Assembly: GCF_019127135.1 (NCBI RefSeq) | Contig: NZ_JAHOEA010000039.1 | Coordinates: 1-34,492 of the forward strand | DNA: 34,492 bases | Source: Segatella copri | GTDB taxonomy: Bacteria > Bacteroidota > Bacteroidia > Bacteroidales > Bacteroidaceae | Reading direction: 5' to 3' | Shown: positions 1 through 8,443 of the stretch, piece after piece | Layout of the letters: each line of letters opens with the position of its first letter | How positions within the stretch are numbered: the first letter of the stretch is position 1 | Notes under the pieces: model-generated | What the model was told of the DNA's origin: nothing | Seen by the model: only the letters and a program-made list of their open reading frames with translations | Database searches by the model: none | Position numbers and translations under genes: made by a program

Positions 1-50
1 ATTACCCAGGGCGCTGCCCTGGGCTAGGGGCTTCTGCCCTTTCAGGGCGT
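1..50. repeat. GC-rich double palindrome (REP-like intergenic element)
   Basis: Two adjacent hairpins are visible: CCCAGGGC (5-12) pairs with GCCCTGGG (16-23) around a 3-nt loop, and GCCCT (36-40) pairs with AGGGC (44-48) around TTC. The block is far more GC-rich than the A/T-rich spacer after it. It resembles the short palindromic intergenic repeats common in Bacteroidota genomes. That resemblance is from memory and was not searched. The left end may continue outside the window. Confidence 0.6.
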
Positions 51-97
51 GTGGAGCTTACATGCGAAACTTGAAAAGATAATTATTTCAGAAAGAA

Positions 98-116
98 GCA
101 GTGCTTAAGTCACTGC
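98..116. repeat. Small inverted repeat GCAGTG/CACTGC
   Basis: GCAGTG (98-103) and CACTGC (111-116) form a 6-bp stem with a 7-nt loop. A T-run follows only about 10 nt later, so it is a poor terminator by itself. It lies between the GC-rich palindrome and the clear terminator at 151-181, and its role is unknown. Confidence 0.35.
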
Positions 117-150
117 ATACTTGATTTTTTATAACTCTCTAATTTGTGGG

Positions 151-181
151 GGCAGGGTGCAGTGATGCACTCTGCCTTTTT
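151..181 (+). terminator. Intrinsic terminator upstream of the GH51 gene
   Basis: An 11-bp stem (151-161 with 166-176, one G-U pair) carries a GTGA GNRA-type tetraloop and is followed directly by TTTTT. No gene lies in 1-240, so it most likely ends transcription from a gene left of the window. The alternative is an attenuator in a long leader of the GH51 gene. No clear TAnnTTTG promoter was found between it and position 241. Confidence 0.75.
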
Positions 182-240
182 ATCTAGCCGAGAGAAGAGT
201 GTAAAATGAACAAACAATATTAATCTAAAAATATAGAAAC

Positions 241-2841
241 ATGATAAATCTAAAGTACATATTTACATCAGCGCTGCTCGTGGCAGCTGCCAGTGGCAGT
301 CAGGCTGTCAGCAGGCAGCAGATGCAGAAGCAAATAGACAAGGATGCCCCTGCATACACCATACAGGGCAAGGACTCCATCTGCCAGATATTCATCTATT
401 CGCCAGCACCCAACCAGGGGTTGCATCTGGCTTATTTCACCGACGATGAGCGTTGGGTGGATGTAGGACAGCTCTGCGCCAGCGACTACGGTCCGTGGGG
501 AGCTGAAAAGAAGATGTATAACCCCTTCGTGGTAAAAGCCAACGACGGCACATGGCGCGCACTTTGGAGCGTGAACCAGCATGCACCGCAGTTTGCCGTA
601 GCTTATTCAGAAGACCTCATCACCTGGCGCCCGCAGGATTATCCCATCATCCGCGAAAAAGGCGTGAAGGATGTGGCTGCCTATCAGATGGATGACGGCA
701 ACTTCGACATCTATCTCAAGACATCCAAGGGCAAGCGATACGTACAGGCAAGCAACGATTTCCGTACCTTCAGGGAAGATACGCTGGAAGCTTCTGCCGA
801 TGAGATACTCTGGCAGCGCGACACCGCAACCATCGGTGGAAAACTCTTCCATGGCTGCGATTTCGAGGTGCCGGCAGTGCATCTCAACTACATCCGTTCC
901 TGGTTCCACGCCCTCTCTGAAGAGGCAAAACTCAACGCCCAGCCGATGCCGAAGACCGATGCCGACCTCGCAGCTTATGCCAAGGTAAACCACATCGACC
1001 TGCCGAAAGATTCGGAAATCTCAGCCAACCTCAGCATCAATCCGCAGAAATCCCACCGCATCTCCAACAAGCTGATGGGCATCTTCTTCGAAGACATCAG
1101 CCGCGCTGCCGACGGAGGACTCTCTGCAGAAATGTTGCAGAACGGCGACTTCGAGTATAACAGGGAAGACCCACGCCACCAGTGGAACGCCACCACGGCA
1201 TGGGTGGGGGTAGAGAAATCGGGCATCGCCACCGAAAACGGGGTGAGCCAGAACAATCCTCATTACGCCGTTCTGGGCGCTACACCTATTTATAATATAG
1301 GCTGGGACGGCATCGCCATCCGTCGCGGAACTGCCGTTGAGGGCAAGGAGGGCAAGCATCAGCCAGCCATCTACGAGGTGAGCCTGCACGCCCGCTGCAT
1401 CGACGCCAAGAAGAAAGACCTCACCCTGGCGCTCGTAAACCAGGAGGGATTGCCGGTATGCCAGACCAAGATTAAGGTGCAGGGCGCAGACTGGAAGGAA
1501 TATAAGGCGCAGCTCATCGTGACCGATAAATATGAGGGCGAACTCGCCAGCGAAGCCACCACCAAGGAAGGCAAACTGGGCAAGAACATCCGGTTCGCCA
1601 TCCTGCCTAAGGGCGAGCAGAAAGTGGCGGTAGACCTGGTAAGTCTCAAACCACAAGATACTTACAAGGGTCATGGACTGCGCAAAGACCTTGCCGAGAC
1701 CATTGCCGACCTGAAGCCTCGCTTCGTACGCTTCCCGGGCGGCTGCATGCTCCACGGACAGGGACTCAAGAACATCTACCACTGGAAGGAGAGCGTGGGT
1801 CCGCAGAAAGACCGCAAGCCAGCTTACAACATCTGGGGCTACCATCAGACCCGCCAGCTGGGTTTCTACGAGTATTTCCAGTGGTGCGAGGACATGGGAG
1901 CCGAGCCGCTGCCTGTATTGGCGGCAGGTGTTCCTTGCCAGAACTCTGTGGCAGATGAGCGCGGAGTGGCTGGTCAGCAGGGCGGAATCCCGATGAGCGA
2001 GATGCCGCAGTATATTCAGGATGTGCTGGACCTGGTAGAGTGGGCGAATGGCGACCCAGCCACCTCTAAGTGGGCTAAGATGAGAGCCGATGCGGGTCAT
2101 CCGGCTCCATTCAACCTCAAGATGATAGGCATCGGCAACGAAGACCTCATCTCTACCGATTTCGAGCAGCGCTACCTGATGGTCTGCAAGGCGGTGAAGC
2201 AGAAATATCCTCAGATAGAGGTGGTAGGTACCGTAGGTCCGTTCCACTTCCCGTCTTCCGATTATATTGAGGGTTGGAAGATTGCCCGCGAAAACAAGCG
2301 CTGGATTGATGCCGTAGACGAGCATTATTACGAGCAGCCGGGCTGGTTTCTGAACCATCAGGATTATTACGACCATTACGACCGCAAGGCTCCTAAGGTT
2401 TATCTGGGCGAATATGCATCTCGCGGCGCCAATGCGGTAGACAATGCGCTGGCTGAGGGCATCCACCTCTGCAATGTAGAGCGCAACGGCGATGTGGTAG
2501 AAATGACATCCTATGCGCCGCTGCTGAGCAAGGACGGATACAGCAACTGGCAGCCGGACATGATTTATTTTGATAATAATAATGTACGCGCGAGCGAGAG
2601 CTACAAGATGCAGAAGATGTTCGGCCAGCATGCCGGCGACCTCTACATCTCATCCATGCTCAGTCTGCCTGAAGCGCTGAAGAAATATGTGGGTACCAGT
2701 GTGGTAAAGGATTCCAAGTCGGGCAAAACCTGGCTGAAGGTGGTAAATGCCTTGCCTCGCCCGCTGAAGCTCTCGGTATCGGGCTTGGGCAACAGGCAGG
2801 TAACCGTAGCCGGCAGAAGTGCCCAGGTTTTTGAGCTCTAG
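241..2841 (+). CDS. Secreted GH51 alpha-L-arabinofuranosidase with N-terminal propeller-like domain
   Basis: The product likely releases terminal arabinofuranose from arabinan or arabinoxylan side chains outside the cytoplasm. Residues 1-22 form a signal peptide (Lys5, a hydrophobic core, then an SQA-type end). Residues about 30-230 look like part of a GH43/sialidase-like beta-propeller, with repeated W/Y-rich strands such as YSEDLITWRP and ASNDFRTFRED. From about residue 265 the protein follows GH51: a CBM-like beta domain (FFEDISRAADGG, then NGDFEYN), then a TIM barrel with RFPGGC near 500. Catalytic residues are Glu634 in GIGNED (acid/base) and Glu724 in YLGEYAS (nucleophile), followed by a C-terminal beta domain. 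At 866 aa it is about 200 residues longer than simple GH51 enzymes because of the N-terminal domain. The ATG at 241 is chosen because the signal peptide begins there. No susC/susD neighbours are visible, so membership of a polysaccharide utilisation locus cannot be shown. Confidence 0.9.
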   Translation: MINLKYIFTSALLVAAASGSQAVSRQQMQKQIDKDAPAYTIQGKDSICQIFIYSPAPNQGLHLAYFTDDERWVDVGQLCASDYGPWGAEKKMYNPFVVKANDGTWRALWSVNQHAPQFAVAYSEDLITWRPQDYPIIREKGVKDVAAYQMDDGNFDIYLKTSKGKRYVQASNDFRTFREDTLEASADEILWQRDTATIGGKLFHGCDFEVPAVHLNYIRSWFHALSEEAKLNAQPMPKTDADLAAYAKVNHIDLPKDSEISANLSINPQKSHRISNKLMGIFFEDISRAADGGLSAEMLQNGDFEYNREDPRHQWNATTAWVGVEKSGIATENGVSQNNPHYAVLGATPIYNIGWDGIAIRRGTAVEGKEGKHQPAIYEVSLHARCIDAKKKDLTLALVNQEGLPVCQTKIKVQGADWKEYKAQLIVTDKYEGELASEATTKEGKLGKNIRFAILPKGEQKVAVDLVSLKPQDTYKGHGLRKDLAETIADLKPRFVRFPGGCMLHGQGLKNIYHWKESVGPQKDRKPAYNIWGYHQTRQLGFYEYFQWCEDMGAEPLPVLAAGVPCQNSVADERGVAGQQGGIPMSEMPQYIQDVLDLVEWANGDPATSKWAKMRADAGHPAPFNLKMIGIGNEDLISTDFEQRYLMVCKAVKQKYPQIEVVGTVGPFHFPSSDYIEGWKIARENKRWIDAVDEHYYEQPGWFLNHQDYYDHYDRKAPKVYLGEYASRGANAVDNALAEGIHLCNVERNGDVVEMTSYAPLLSKDGYSNWQPDMIYFDNNNVRASESYKMQKMFGQHAGDLYISSMLSLPEALKKYVGTSVVKDSKSGKTWLKVVNALPRPLKLSVSGLGNRQVTVAGRSAQVFEL

Positions 2842-2921
2842 TTTTTTTCTTTACTCTCTCTTCTCTCTCTTCTCCCGCCGGTCCCCCGTTCCCTGCGATT
2901 CCATCGCAGGTCCCGTGGGTC

Positions 2922-2969
2922 CCGTAGGCAGAAGGGAGAAACGCCTACGGTTTTGCGTTTCTCCCTTCT
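2922..2969. repeat. Two overlapping, competing inverted repeats
   Basis: CCGTAGGC (2922-2929) can pair with GCCTACGG (2943-2950). The segment 2930-2944 (AGAAGGGAGAAACGC) can instead pair perfectly over 15 bp with 2955-2969. The two stems share bases 2943-2944 and interleave, so they exclude each other. No T-run follows on the plus strand, so it is not a textbook terminator for GH51, although the 15-bp stem could still stabilise or end the transcript. Confidence 0.65.
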
Positions 2970-2987
2970 CCCTTCCTCCCAAAAAGT

Positions 2988-3021
2988 GGTCATTAAGGTC
3001 ATTGGTCATTAAGGTCATTAA
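2988..3021 (+). repeat. Tandem repeat of GGTCATTAA units
   Basis: GGTCATTAAGGTCATT occurs twice head to tail (2988-3003 and 3004-3019), followed by AA. It can also be read as four GGTCATT(AA) units with lengths of 9, 7, 9 and 9 nt. It lies about 145 bp upstream of the ilvD promoter in non-coding sequence. Confidence 0.8.
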
Positions 3022-3164
3022 GCTTTTTCTTATATTTCCTTACATTTTCTGTATTTTCTTGCACAAAACCCGAGGAAATGAGTATCACTCGTAATAAATC
3101 GTAAGCATTTTATTTATTTTCCTAACAAAAATACGAAGTTTTGTGAAAATTTATACGAAATTAG

Positions 3165-3195
3165 TTGGCTATTACATAATTTCTCTGTATCTTTG
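3165..3195 (+). promoter_or_regulatory. ilvD promoter (Bacteroidota type)
   Basis: TTGG (3165-3168) is followed by exactly 19 nt and then TATCTTTG (3188-3195), a full match to the Bacteroidota TAnnTTTG box. Transcription should start near 3201. This places the upstream in-frame ATG at 3143 before the transcript and supports the ATG at 3263 as the ilvD start. Confidence 0.8.
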
Positions 3196-3210
3196 CAGGC
3201 AAATTATAAC

Positions 3211-3234
3211 AAAGGGGCTCGAAAGAGCCCTTTT
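3211..3234 (+). promoter_or_regulatory. Leader hairpin with GAAA tetraloop in the ilvD 5' UTR
   Basis: AAAGGGGCTC (3211-3220) and GAGCCCTTTT (3225-3234) form a 10-bp stem, with one G-U pair, closed by GAAA. It begins about 10 nt after the predicted transcription start and ends with TTTT, so it could stabilise the 5' end or act as a weak terminator/attenuator of the ilv operon. A smaller hairpin with the same CTC-GAAA-GAG core occurs in the acn leader (18768-18779). Confidence 0.6.
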
Positions 3235-3262
3235 AAGCAAGAAAATAAAAGAAAAAAAAGAT

Positions 3263-5065
3263 ATGAAACATCCATTAAGAAGTAGCGTCTGTACTGAAGG
3301 CAGAAGAATGGCAGGTGCCCGAGCACTCTGGGTAGCTGCAGGTATGAAACACGAGCAGTTTGGTAAACCAATCATCGCCATCGTGAACAGCTTTACACAG
3401 TTTGTGCCAGGTCATACCCATCTTCATGAAATCGGTCAGATTGTCAAGAAGGAAATCGAAGCTATGGGTTGCTACGCAGCCGAATTCAACACCATCGCCG
3501 TTGACGACGGTATCGCAATGGGACACGACGGAATGCTCTATTCCCTCCCAAGCCGTGACATCATCGCCGACTCTGTAGAATACATGGTCAATGCTCATAA
3601 GGCCGACGCCATGATCTGCATCTCAAACTGCGACAAGGTGACCCCGGGTATGCTCATGGCATCTATGCGACTGAACATTCCTACCGTGTTCTGCTCAGGT
3701 GGTCCGATGGAAGCCGGACGCTGGAAGGGCGAGAACGCCGACTTGATTACAGCTATGATTAAGGGTGCTGATACAAGCGTTTCTGACGAGGAGATGACGC
3801 AGATTGAGCAGTGCGCCTGCCCAGGTTGCGGAAGCTGTTCAGGTATGTTTACCGCCAACTCAATGAACTCACTCACCGAGGCCATCGGTCTGAGCTTGCC
3901 AGGCAACGGAACCATTCTTGCTACCCACAAGAACCGCATCCAACTCTTTAAAGATGCTGCACGCCAGATAGTTAAGAACGCTTATGCATATTATGAGGAC
4001 GGCGACGAGAGCGTATTGCCACGCAACATTGCTACCCGCGACGCATTCCTCAACGCCATGACCCTGGACATCGCCATGGGCGGAAGCACCAACACCGTGC
4101 TCCACCTGCTGGCAGTAGCTCAGGAAGCTGGCGCAGACTTCAAGATGGAAGACATCGACCAGTTGAGCCGCAAGGTGCCTTGCCTCTGCAAGTTGAGCCC
4201 TAACACCCAGAAATACAGTGTGCAGGAGTGCAACCGCGCAGGTGGTATCCTCGGTATCCTGAACGAGCTGAACAAGGGCGGTCTCATCAACGGCGCCGTA
4301 AAGCGTGTTGACGGCAAGACACTCGATGAGCAGATGAAGAAATACGACATTACCGGCACAGAGATTGATGCCGAGGCTGACAGAATCTACCATTCAGCAC
4401 CAGGTAGAAAGTTCTCTACCCAGATGGGTAGCCAGGATGCTCAGTGGGAGAGTCTCGACACCGACCGCGCCGAGGGTTGTATCCGCGACCTCGAGCATGC
4501 CTACACCAAGGATGGCGGACTGGCAGTGCTCTTCGGTAACATCGCCCAGAACGGTTGCGTAGTAAAGACAGCCGGCGTAGACCCAGTGCTCTGGCATTTT
4601 GAGGGCCCAGCCGTATGCTTTGATTCTCAGGAAGATGCATGCGAAGGCATCCTCGGCGGAAAGGTTAACTCAGGCGACTGCGTAGTCATCACCCACGAGG
4701 GTCCGAAGGGTGGCCCTGGCATGCAGGAGATGCTTTATCCTACATCTTACATCAAGAGCCGTCACCTGGGCAAGGAATGTGCCCTCATCACCGACGGCCG
4801 CTTCTCAGGCGGTACATCAGGCTTGAGCATCGGTCACATCAGTCCGGAGGCTGCAGCAGGTGGCAACATCGGCAAGATTAAGGATGGCGACATCATCGTC
4901 ATTGATATCCCTAGCCGCTCCATCAATGTGAAGCTCTCTGACGAGGAACTCGCAGCGCGCCCACAGCAGCCGCTGAAGCGCAACCGCGTGGTTAGCAAGG
5001 CATTGCGTGCTTATGCACAGAGCGTAAGTTCGGCAGATAAGGGCGGTGTGAGAATCATCGACTAG
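3263..5065 (+). CDS. ilvD: Dihydroxy-acid dehydratase
   Basis: IlvD dehydrates 2,3-dihydroxyisovalerate and 2,3-dihydroxy-3-methylvalerate to the keto acids that precede valine/leucine and isoleucine. It is a cytosolic Fe-S enzyme. The N-terminus has MAGARALW and [12 protein letters not shown]. The middle has [13 protein letters not shown] and [12 protein letters not shown], then [19 protein letters not shown], which together supply the cluster cysteines. The C-terminal part has [11 protein letters not shown] and [21 protein letters not shown]. The start at 3263 gives 600 aa, normal for the family and aligned with IlvD N-termini. The open frame extends 40 codons upstream, but that extension crosses the promoter and leader hairpin. 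It is the first gene of the ilvD-ilvB-ilvN-thioesterase group, with ilvB following after 82 nt. Confidence 0.97.
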   Translation: MKHPLRSSVCTEGRRMAGARALWVAAGMKHEQFGKPIIAIVNSFTQFVPGHTHLHEIGQIVKKEIEAMGCYAAEFNTIAVDDGIAMGHDGMLYSLPSRDIIADSVEYMVNAHKADAMICISNCDKVTPGMLMASMRLNIPTVFCSGGPMEAGRWKGENADLITAMIKGADTSVSDEEMTQIEQCACPGCGSCSGMFTANSMNSLTEAIGLSLPGNGTILATHKNRIQLFKDAARQIVKNAYAYYEDGDESVLPRNIATRDAFLNAMTLDIAMGGSTNTVLHLLAVAQEAGADFKMEDIDQLSRKVPCLCKLSPNTQKYSVQECNRAGGILGILNELNKGGLINGAVKRVDGKTLDEQMKKYDITGTEIDAEADRIYHSAPGRKFSTQMGSQDAQWESLDTDRAEGCIRDLEHAYTKDGGLAVLFGNIAQNGCVVKTAGVDPVLWHFEGPAVCFDSQEDACEGILGGKVNSGDCVVITHEGPKGGPGMQEMLYPTSYIKSRHLGKECALITDGRFSGGTSGLSIGHISPEAAAGGNIGKIKDGDIIVIDIPSRSINVKLSDEELAARPQQPLKRNRVVSKALRAYAQSVSSADKGGVRIID

Positions 5066-5147
5066 TCTTCGGGAGTCTTTGAAAGACAGTTTTTAGAGTC
5101 TTTGAGAAAAGAAAAGTTTTTGAATTATTCAGAATTATAACAGATAA

Positions 5148-6863
5148 ATGGCAAAAGAAGTAATAACAGGAGCCGAAGCACTGATGCGCTCCCTGAAAAA
5201 CGAGGATGTTAAAACCATCTTCGGTTATCCGGGCGGCAGCATCATGCCAGTGTTTGATGCACTGTACGGTTACACGAGAGGTGAAAAGAAGATGTTTGAC
5301 CACATCTTGGTACGTCACGAGCAGGCTGCTGCTCACGCTGCACAGGGTTATGCCCGAGTCAGCGGCGAAGTGGGCGTCGCTCTTGTCACTAGTGGTCCTG
5401 GAGCTACTAATACATTGACCGGCATCGCTGATGCCATGATGGATTCTACACCAATCGTTGTCATCGCCGGACAGGTGGGCGTAGGTGCCCTGGGTACCGA
5501 TGCCTTCCAGGAGGTTGACCTCGTGGGTGTTACCCAGCCAATCTCCAAGTGGTCTTACCAGATACGTCGTGCCGAGGATGTGGCATGGGCTGTGAGCCGT
5601 GCTTTCTACATCGCCCGCAGCGGACGTCCGGGACCTGTGGTGCTCGACTTTACGAAGAATGCGCAGGTGGCTACATGCGAGTGGGAACCAGTGAAATGTG
5701 AGAAGGTTACATCTTATAACCCTTATCCTAAGATAGATGAAAAGGCGGTGGCTGAAGCTGCCGAACTCATCAACAACGCCAAGAAACCATTCGCCCTCGT
5801 GGGGCATGGAGTAGAGCTTGGCGGTGCACATAATGAACTCATCGAATTCCTCGAGAAGGCAGATATCCCTGCCGGCAGAACCCTGCTCGGACTTTCTGCC
5901 CTGCCTAGCAACCACCCGCTCAACATGGGTATGCTCGGCATGCACGGTTCTTATGCTACCAACATGAAGACTCAGGAGTGTGATGTGCTCATCGCCATCG
6001 GTATGCGTTTCAGCGACCGTATCACAGGCGTGCCTTCTAAGTATGCTCCTCAGGCAAAGATTATCCACCTGGATATTGACAAGGCTGAGATTGACAAGGT
6101 TATCAAGACCGATGTGGCTGTGGTGGGCGACTGCAAGCAGAGTCTGCCAGCCATTACCCGCCTGCTGAACAAGAATGTTCACCGCGAGTGGAGAGATTCC
6201 TTCGAGGAATACCGCAAGCAGGAACAGGAGAAGGTAATAGAGAAAGATATCCATCCTACAGAGGGACCGCTGCTCATGGGCGAGGTGACCAACGTGGTAA
6301 CGGAAGCTACTCATAATGAAGCAGTTCTCGTAAACGACGTAGGCCAGAACCAGATGATCAGCAGCCGCTACTTCAAGTTTACCAAGAAGCTGAGCATCGT
6401 AACCAGTGGTGGTTTCGGAACCATGGGCTTTGGTCTTCCGGCAGCCATCGGTGCCACCTTCGGAGCTCCCGACCGCACCATCTGCTGTTTCTTCGGCGAC
6501 GGCGGCTTCCAGATGAACATCCAGGAACTGGGCACCATCATGGAGCAACAGGCACCGGTAAAGATGATTCTGCTGAACAACAACTATCTGGGCAACGTGC
6601 GCCAGTGGCAAGATCTGATGTTCGGCGGCCGTCACTCCTTCACCCACATGATGAATCCTCATTATGCAGAGATTGCCAAGGCCTACGGCATACCATACGA
6701 TGTGGTAATAGACCGCAAGGACCTTCAGGCTAAGGTGGATAAGATGATCAGCACCAAGGGTCCTTACCTGCTGGAGTGCGCCATCAAGGAGAATGAAGAC
6801 ATCGTTCCGATGACGCTGCCGGGCAAGAGTGTAGATGAGATGCAACTCGAGTTGAATTATTAA
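5148..6863 (+). CDS. ilvB: Acetolactate synthase, large (catalytic) subunit
   Basis: This is the thiamine-diphosphate enzyme that condenses pyruvate with pyruvate or 2-oxobutyrate, the first shared step of valine, leucine and isoleucine synthesis. Features seen are FGYPGGSIMPVFDALY near residue 25, the cofactor-activating Glu58 in RHEQAAAHAAQGYAR, and TSGPGATNTLTGIADA. The central FAD/NADPH-fold domain spans about 190-340, and the C-terminal ThDP motif is GDGGFQMNIQELGT followed by NNNYLGNVRQWQ. At 571 aa it has the usual length. No Shine-Dalgarno precedes the ATG. It lies 82 nt after ilvD and 105 nt before the regulatory subunit ilvN, in the same direction. A long minus-strand open frame overlaps almost all of it and is rejected as a shadow. 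Confidence 0.97.
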   Translation: MAKEVITGAEALMRSLKNEDVKTIFGYPGGSIMPVFDALYGYTRGEKKMFDHILVRHEQAAAHAAQGYARVSGEVGVALVTSGPGATNTLTGIADAMMDSTPIVVIAGQVGVGALGTDAFQEVDLVGVTQPISKWSYQIRRAEDVAWAVSRAFYIARSGRPGPVVLDFTKNAQVATCEWEPVKCEKVTSYNPYPKIDEKAVAEAAELINNAKKPFALVGHGVELGGAHNELIEFLEKADIPAGRTLLGLSALPSNHPLNMGMLGMHGSYATNMKTQECDVLIAIGMRFSDRITGVPSKYAPQAKIIHLDIDKAEIDKVIKTDVAVVGDCKQSLPAITRLLNKNVHREWRDSFEEYRKQEQEKVIEKDIHPTEGPLLMGEVTNVVTEATHNEAVLVNDVGQNQMISSRYFKFTKKLSIVTSGGFGTMGFGLPAAIGATFGAPDRTICCFFGDGGFQMNIQELGTIMEQQAPVKMILLNNNYLGNVRQWQDLMFGGRHSFTHMMNPHYAEIAKAYGIPYDVVIDRKDLQAKVDKMISTKGPYLLECAIKENEDIVPMTLPGKSVDEMQLELNY

Positions 6864-6878
6864 AAGTTCTCGGCTATA

Positions 6879-6894
6879 TATATAATAAGGTGTA
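6879..6894 (+). repeat. Copy 1 of the 16-nt motif TATATAATAAGGTGTA
   Basis: An exact 16-nt sequence found three times in this window, always between genes and with a T/A-alternating 5' flank. This copy lies 15 nt after the ilvB stop, inside the ilvB-ilvN gap. The other copies are at 17659-17674 and 24280-24295. Its function is unknown. Confidence 0.8.
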
Positions 6895-6968
6895 AATTCC
6901 TTCAAGAGGAAGCATCCTCCGAAAAGGAAGACTCTGAAAAGTAACCGATTATTTTAAAATTTGGAAAA

Positions 6969-7514
6969 ATGGAGAATAACAACGAAAAGAAATTATATAC
7001 ATTGCTTGTTTACTCAGAAAACATTGCCGGTATCCTGAATCAGATTACCGCCGTGTTTACTCGCAGACAGGTAAACATCGAGAGCTTGAATGTTTCGGCC
7101 AGCAGTATCAAGAATATACACAAGTATACCATCACGGTTTGGAGTGATGAAGAGCAGATTGAGAAAATCAACAAGGCAATAGAGAAGAAGATTGACGTGG
7201 TGAAGAGCGATTACTACTCCGACGACCAGATCTTCATCCATGAAGTGGCTCTCTTCAAGATTTCCACTCCGGTATTGCTCGAAAATCCAGAGGTTTCGCG
7301 CACCATCCGCAAGCATGATGCCCGCATGATGGAGGTGAATCCTACATACAGCACCGTGCTTCTGGCAGGACTTACCGAAGACATCGCCGACCTCTTCCAG
7401 CAGCTCAACAGCTACGACTGCCTCCTTCAGTATACCCGAAGCGGCAGAATCGCTGTTACGAGAAGTTTTGACGAACCTATTTCTGATTATCTCAAGCAGA
7501 ATTCAGAAGATTAG
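6969..7514 (+). CDS. ilvN: Acetolactate synthase, small (regulatory) subunit
   Basis: This is the regulatory partner of IlvB, expected to bind valine and tune catalytic activity. Residues about 8-85 form an ACT domain (YTLLVYSENIAGILNQIT, then RRQVNIESLNVS). The remainder matches the C-terminal domain of acetolactate synthase small subunits (HEVALFKISTP and TGLTEDIADL-like strands). At 181 aa it has the length of the longer IlvH/IlvN type rather than the short roughly 95-aa form. The start has an A-rich leader with no Shine-Dalgarno. It follows ilvB by 105 nt and is followed by a terminator-like hairpin at 7534-7580. Confidence 0.95.
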   Translation: MENNNEKKLYTLLVYSENIAGILNQITAVFTRRQVNIESLNVSASSIKNIHKYTITVWSDEEQIEKINKAIEKKIDVVKSDYYSDDQIFIHEVALFKISTPVLLENPEVSRTIRKHDARMMEVNPTYSTVLLAGLTEDIADLFQQLNSYDCLLQYTRSGRIAVTRSFDEPISDYLKQNSED

Positions 7515-7533
7515 TTTTCTTTCATATTTTGAT

Positions 7534-7580
7534 GCCCTTTGTTCCTCTGGCTTCAAACTAGCGGAGCAGGGGGCTTTTTT
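7534..7580 (+). terminator. Terminator/attenuator between ilvN and the thioesterase gene
   Basis: A 12-bp stem (7534-7545 with 7563-7574, three G-U pairs) and a 17-nt loop are followed by TTTTTT. It sits 19 nt after the ilvN stop and 50 nt before the next start codon. No TAnnTTTG promoter is visible between it and 7631. The thioesterase would then depend on read-through, making this an internal attenuator that lowers its expression relative to ilvDBN. Confidence 0.65.
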
Positions 7581-7630
7581 GGTTTAAAACAACAGGACAA
7601 ACAACAAAATAAAAGGACGAGACAGATATT

Positions 7631-8434
7631 ATGGAACAGAAAATATTAGATAAGGTAGGGTGTTACGAATTTCTTTCGGAGCCTTTCCACTGCGATTTCA
7701 GCAGCCACCTCTTTATGGGGCATCTCGGAAATCATCTGCTCAATGCAGCCGATTTTCACAGCAACGACCGCGGGTTCGGCATGAACTACCTCATGCCCCG
7801 ACACAAGACATGGGTTCTCAGCCGACTGGCCATTGAGATGACAGAGATGCCTAAGTCTTACGACCGCTTTATGGTAGAAACCTGGTGCGAGAGTGCCATG
7901 AAATATTTCACATCCCGAGATTTCAAAATCTGCGGCAAGACATCATCATCCGAAGAAACCAAGGTTTACGGCTACGGCAAGAGCGTGTGGGCAATGATTG
8001 ATACGGAAACCCGACAGCCTGTTGATATTTTTGAAATTCACGACGGACTCATCAAAGAATATATTGATTCGGAAAAACCTTGTCCTATCCAGGCAAGTTC
8101 GAGAGTGAAAATGGGCAAGAATGCCAAGCTGGTGAGAACCATTGACACCTATTATCATGATGTAGATGTTAACGGGCACATCAACTCGGTGAAATACATC
8201 GAACATATCCTCGACCTCTTTGATTTGGATTATTACAAAACTCACTTTTTGCAAAGATTTGAGATAGCTTACGTAGCAGAAAGTCACCAGGGAGACCAAC
8301 TTCATTTCTATTTGGAAGAAGCAAGTGAGGCGGAAAATATGCAAGAATACTGCATAAAGATAACAAAAAACGGCAAAAATGACGCAAATGAGGTGGAAGT
8401 TGTAAGAAGTAAGGCTAAATTTATTAAAAATTGA
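7631..8434 (+). CDS. Acyl-ACP thioesterase (FatA/FatB family)
   Basis: The predicted role is release of free fatty acids from acyl carrier protein in the cytosol. The protein has two hot-dog folds: residues about 1-135 (with NHLLNAADFHSNDRGFGM and WVLSRLAIEM) and about 155-267. The second half carries the plant-like motif DVDVNGHINSVKYIEH with Asp179, Asn181 and His183. Glu217 in YVAES aligns by eye with the glutamate of the plant motif RRECGRDS. The plant cysteine next to that glutamate is serine here (Ser218), compatible with mechanisms that use Asp/Asn/His/Glu. At 267 aa it matches bacterial members. It lies inside the branched-chain amino acid cluster, between ilvN and ilvC, as in Bacteroides. 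This suggests a link between branched-chain precursors and lipid synthesis. Substrate preference cannot be read from the sequence. Confidence 0.88.
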   Translation: MEQKILDKVGCYEFLSEPFHCDFSSHLFMGHLGNHLLNAADFHSNDRGFGMNYLMPRHKTWVLSRLAIEMTEMPKSYDRFMVETWCESAMKYFTSRDFKICGKTSSSEETKVYGYGKSVWAMIDTETRQPVDIFEIHDGLIKEYIDSEKPCPIQASSRVKMGKNAKLVRTIDTYYHDVDVNGHINSVKYIEHILDLFDLDYYKTHFLQRFEIAYVAESHQGDQLHFYLEEASEAENMQEYCIKITKNGKNDANEVEVVRSKAKFIKN

Positions 8435-8443
8435 AAGAAAAAT

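Larger units (their letters stand above)
2842..3164. other. Repeat-rich spacer between GH51 and ilvD
   Basis: No credible gene lies here. In order it holds a pyrimidine-rich tract after the GH51 stop, a hairpin CCTGCGAT/ATCGCAGG (2892-2899/2903-2910) and two tandem GGTCCCGT units (2909-2926). Then come two overlapping mutually exclusive inverted repeats (2922-2969), a 16-nt tandem duplication (2988-3021) and an A/T-rich stretch leading to the ilvD promoter. An open frame through 2819-3094 encodes a low-complexity Ser/Phe/Arg-rich peptide that starts inside GH51 and is rejected. Confidence 0.6.

Noticed and set aside
1021..2631. 536-aa minus-strand open frame across the GH51 gene
   Set aside because: Shadow of GH51, with no promoter, no family motif and a composition unlike its neighbours.
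2819..3094. 91-aa plus-strand open frame after GH51
   Set aside because: It starts inside GH51 and encodes low-complexity Ser/Phe/Arg sequence through palindromic repeats. No promoter or conserved features.
3143..3262. N-terminal extension of ilvD
   Set aside because: The extra 40 codons cross the -7 box and leader hairpin and do not resemble IlvD. The true start is 3263.
5055..6905. 616-aa minus-strand open frame across ilvB
   Set aside because: It lies wholly opposite a clearly conserved ilvB, has no recognisable motif and overlaps the ends of flanking sequences. It arises because the sense codons avoid those that would give stops on the other strand.
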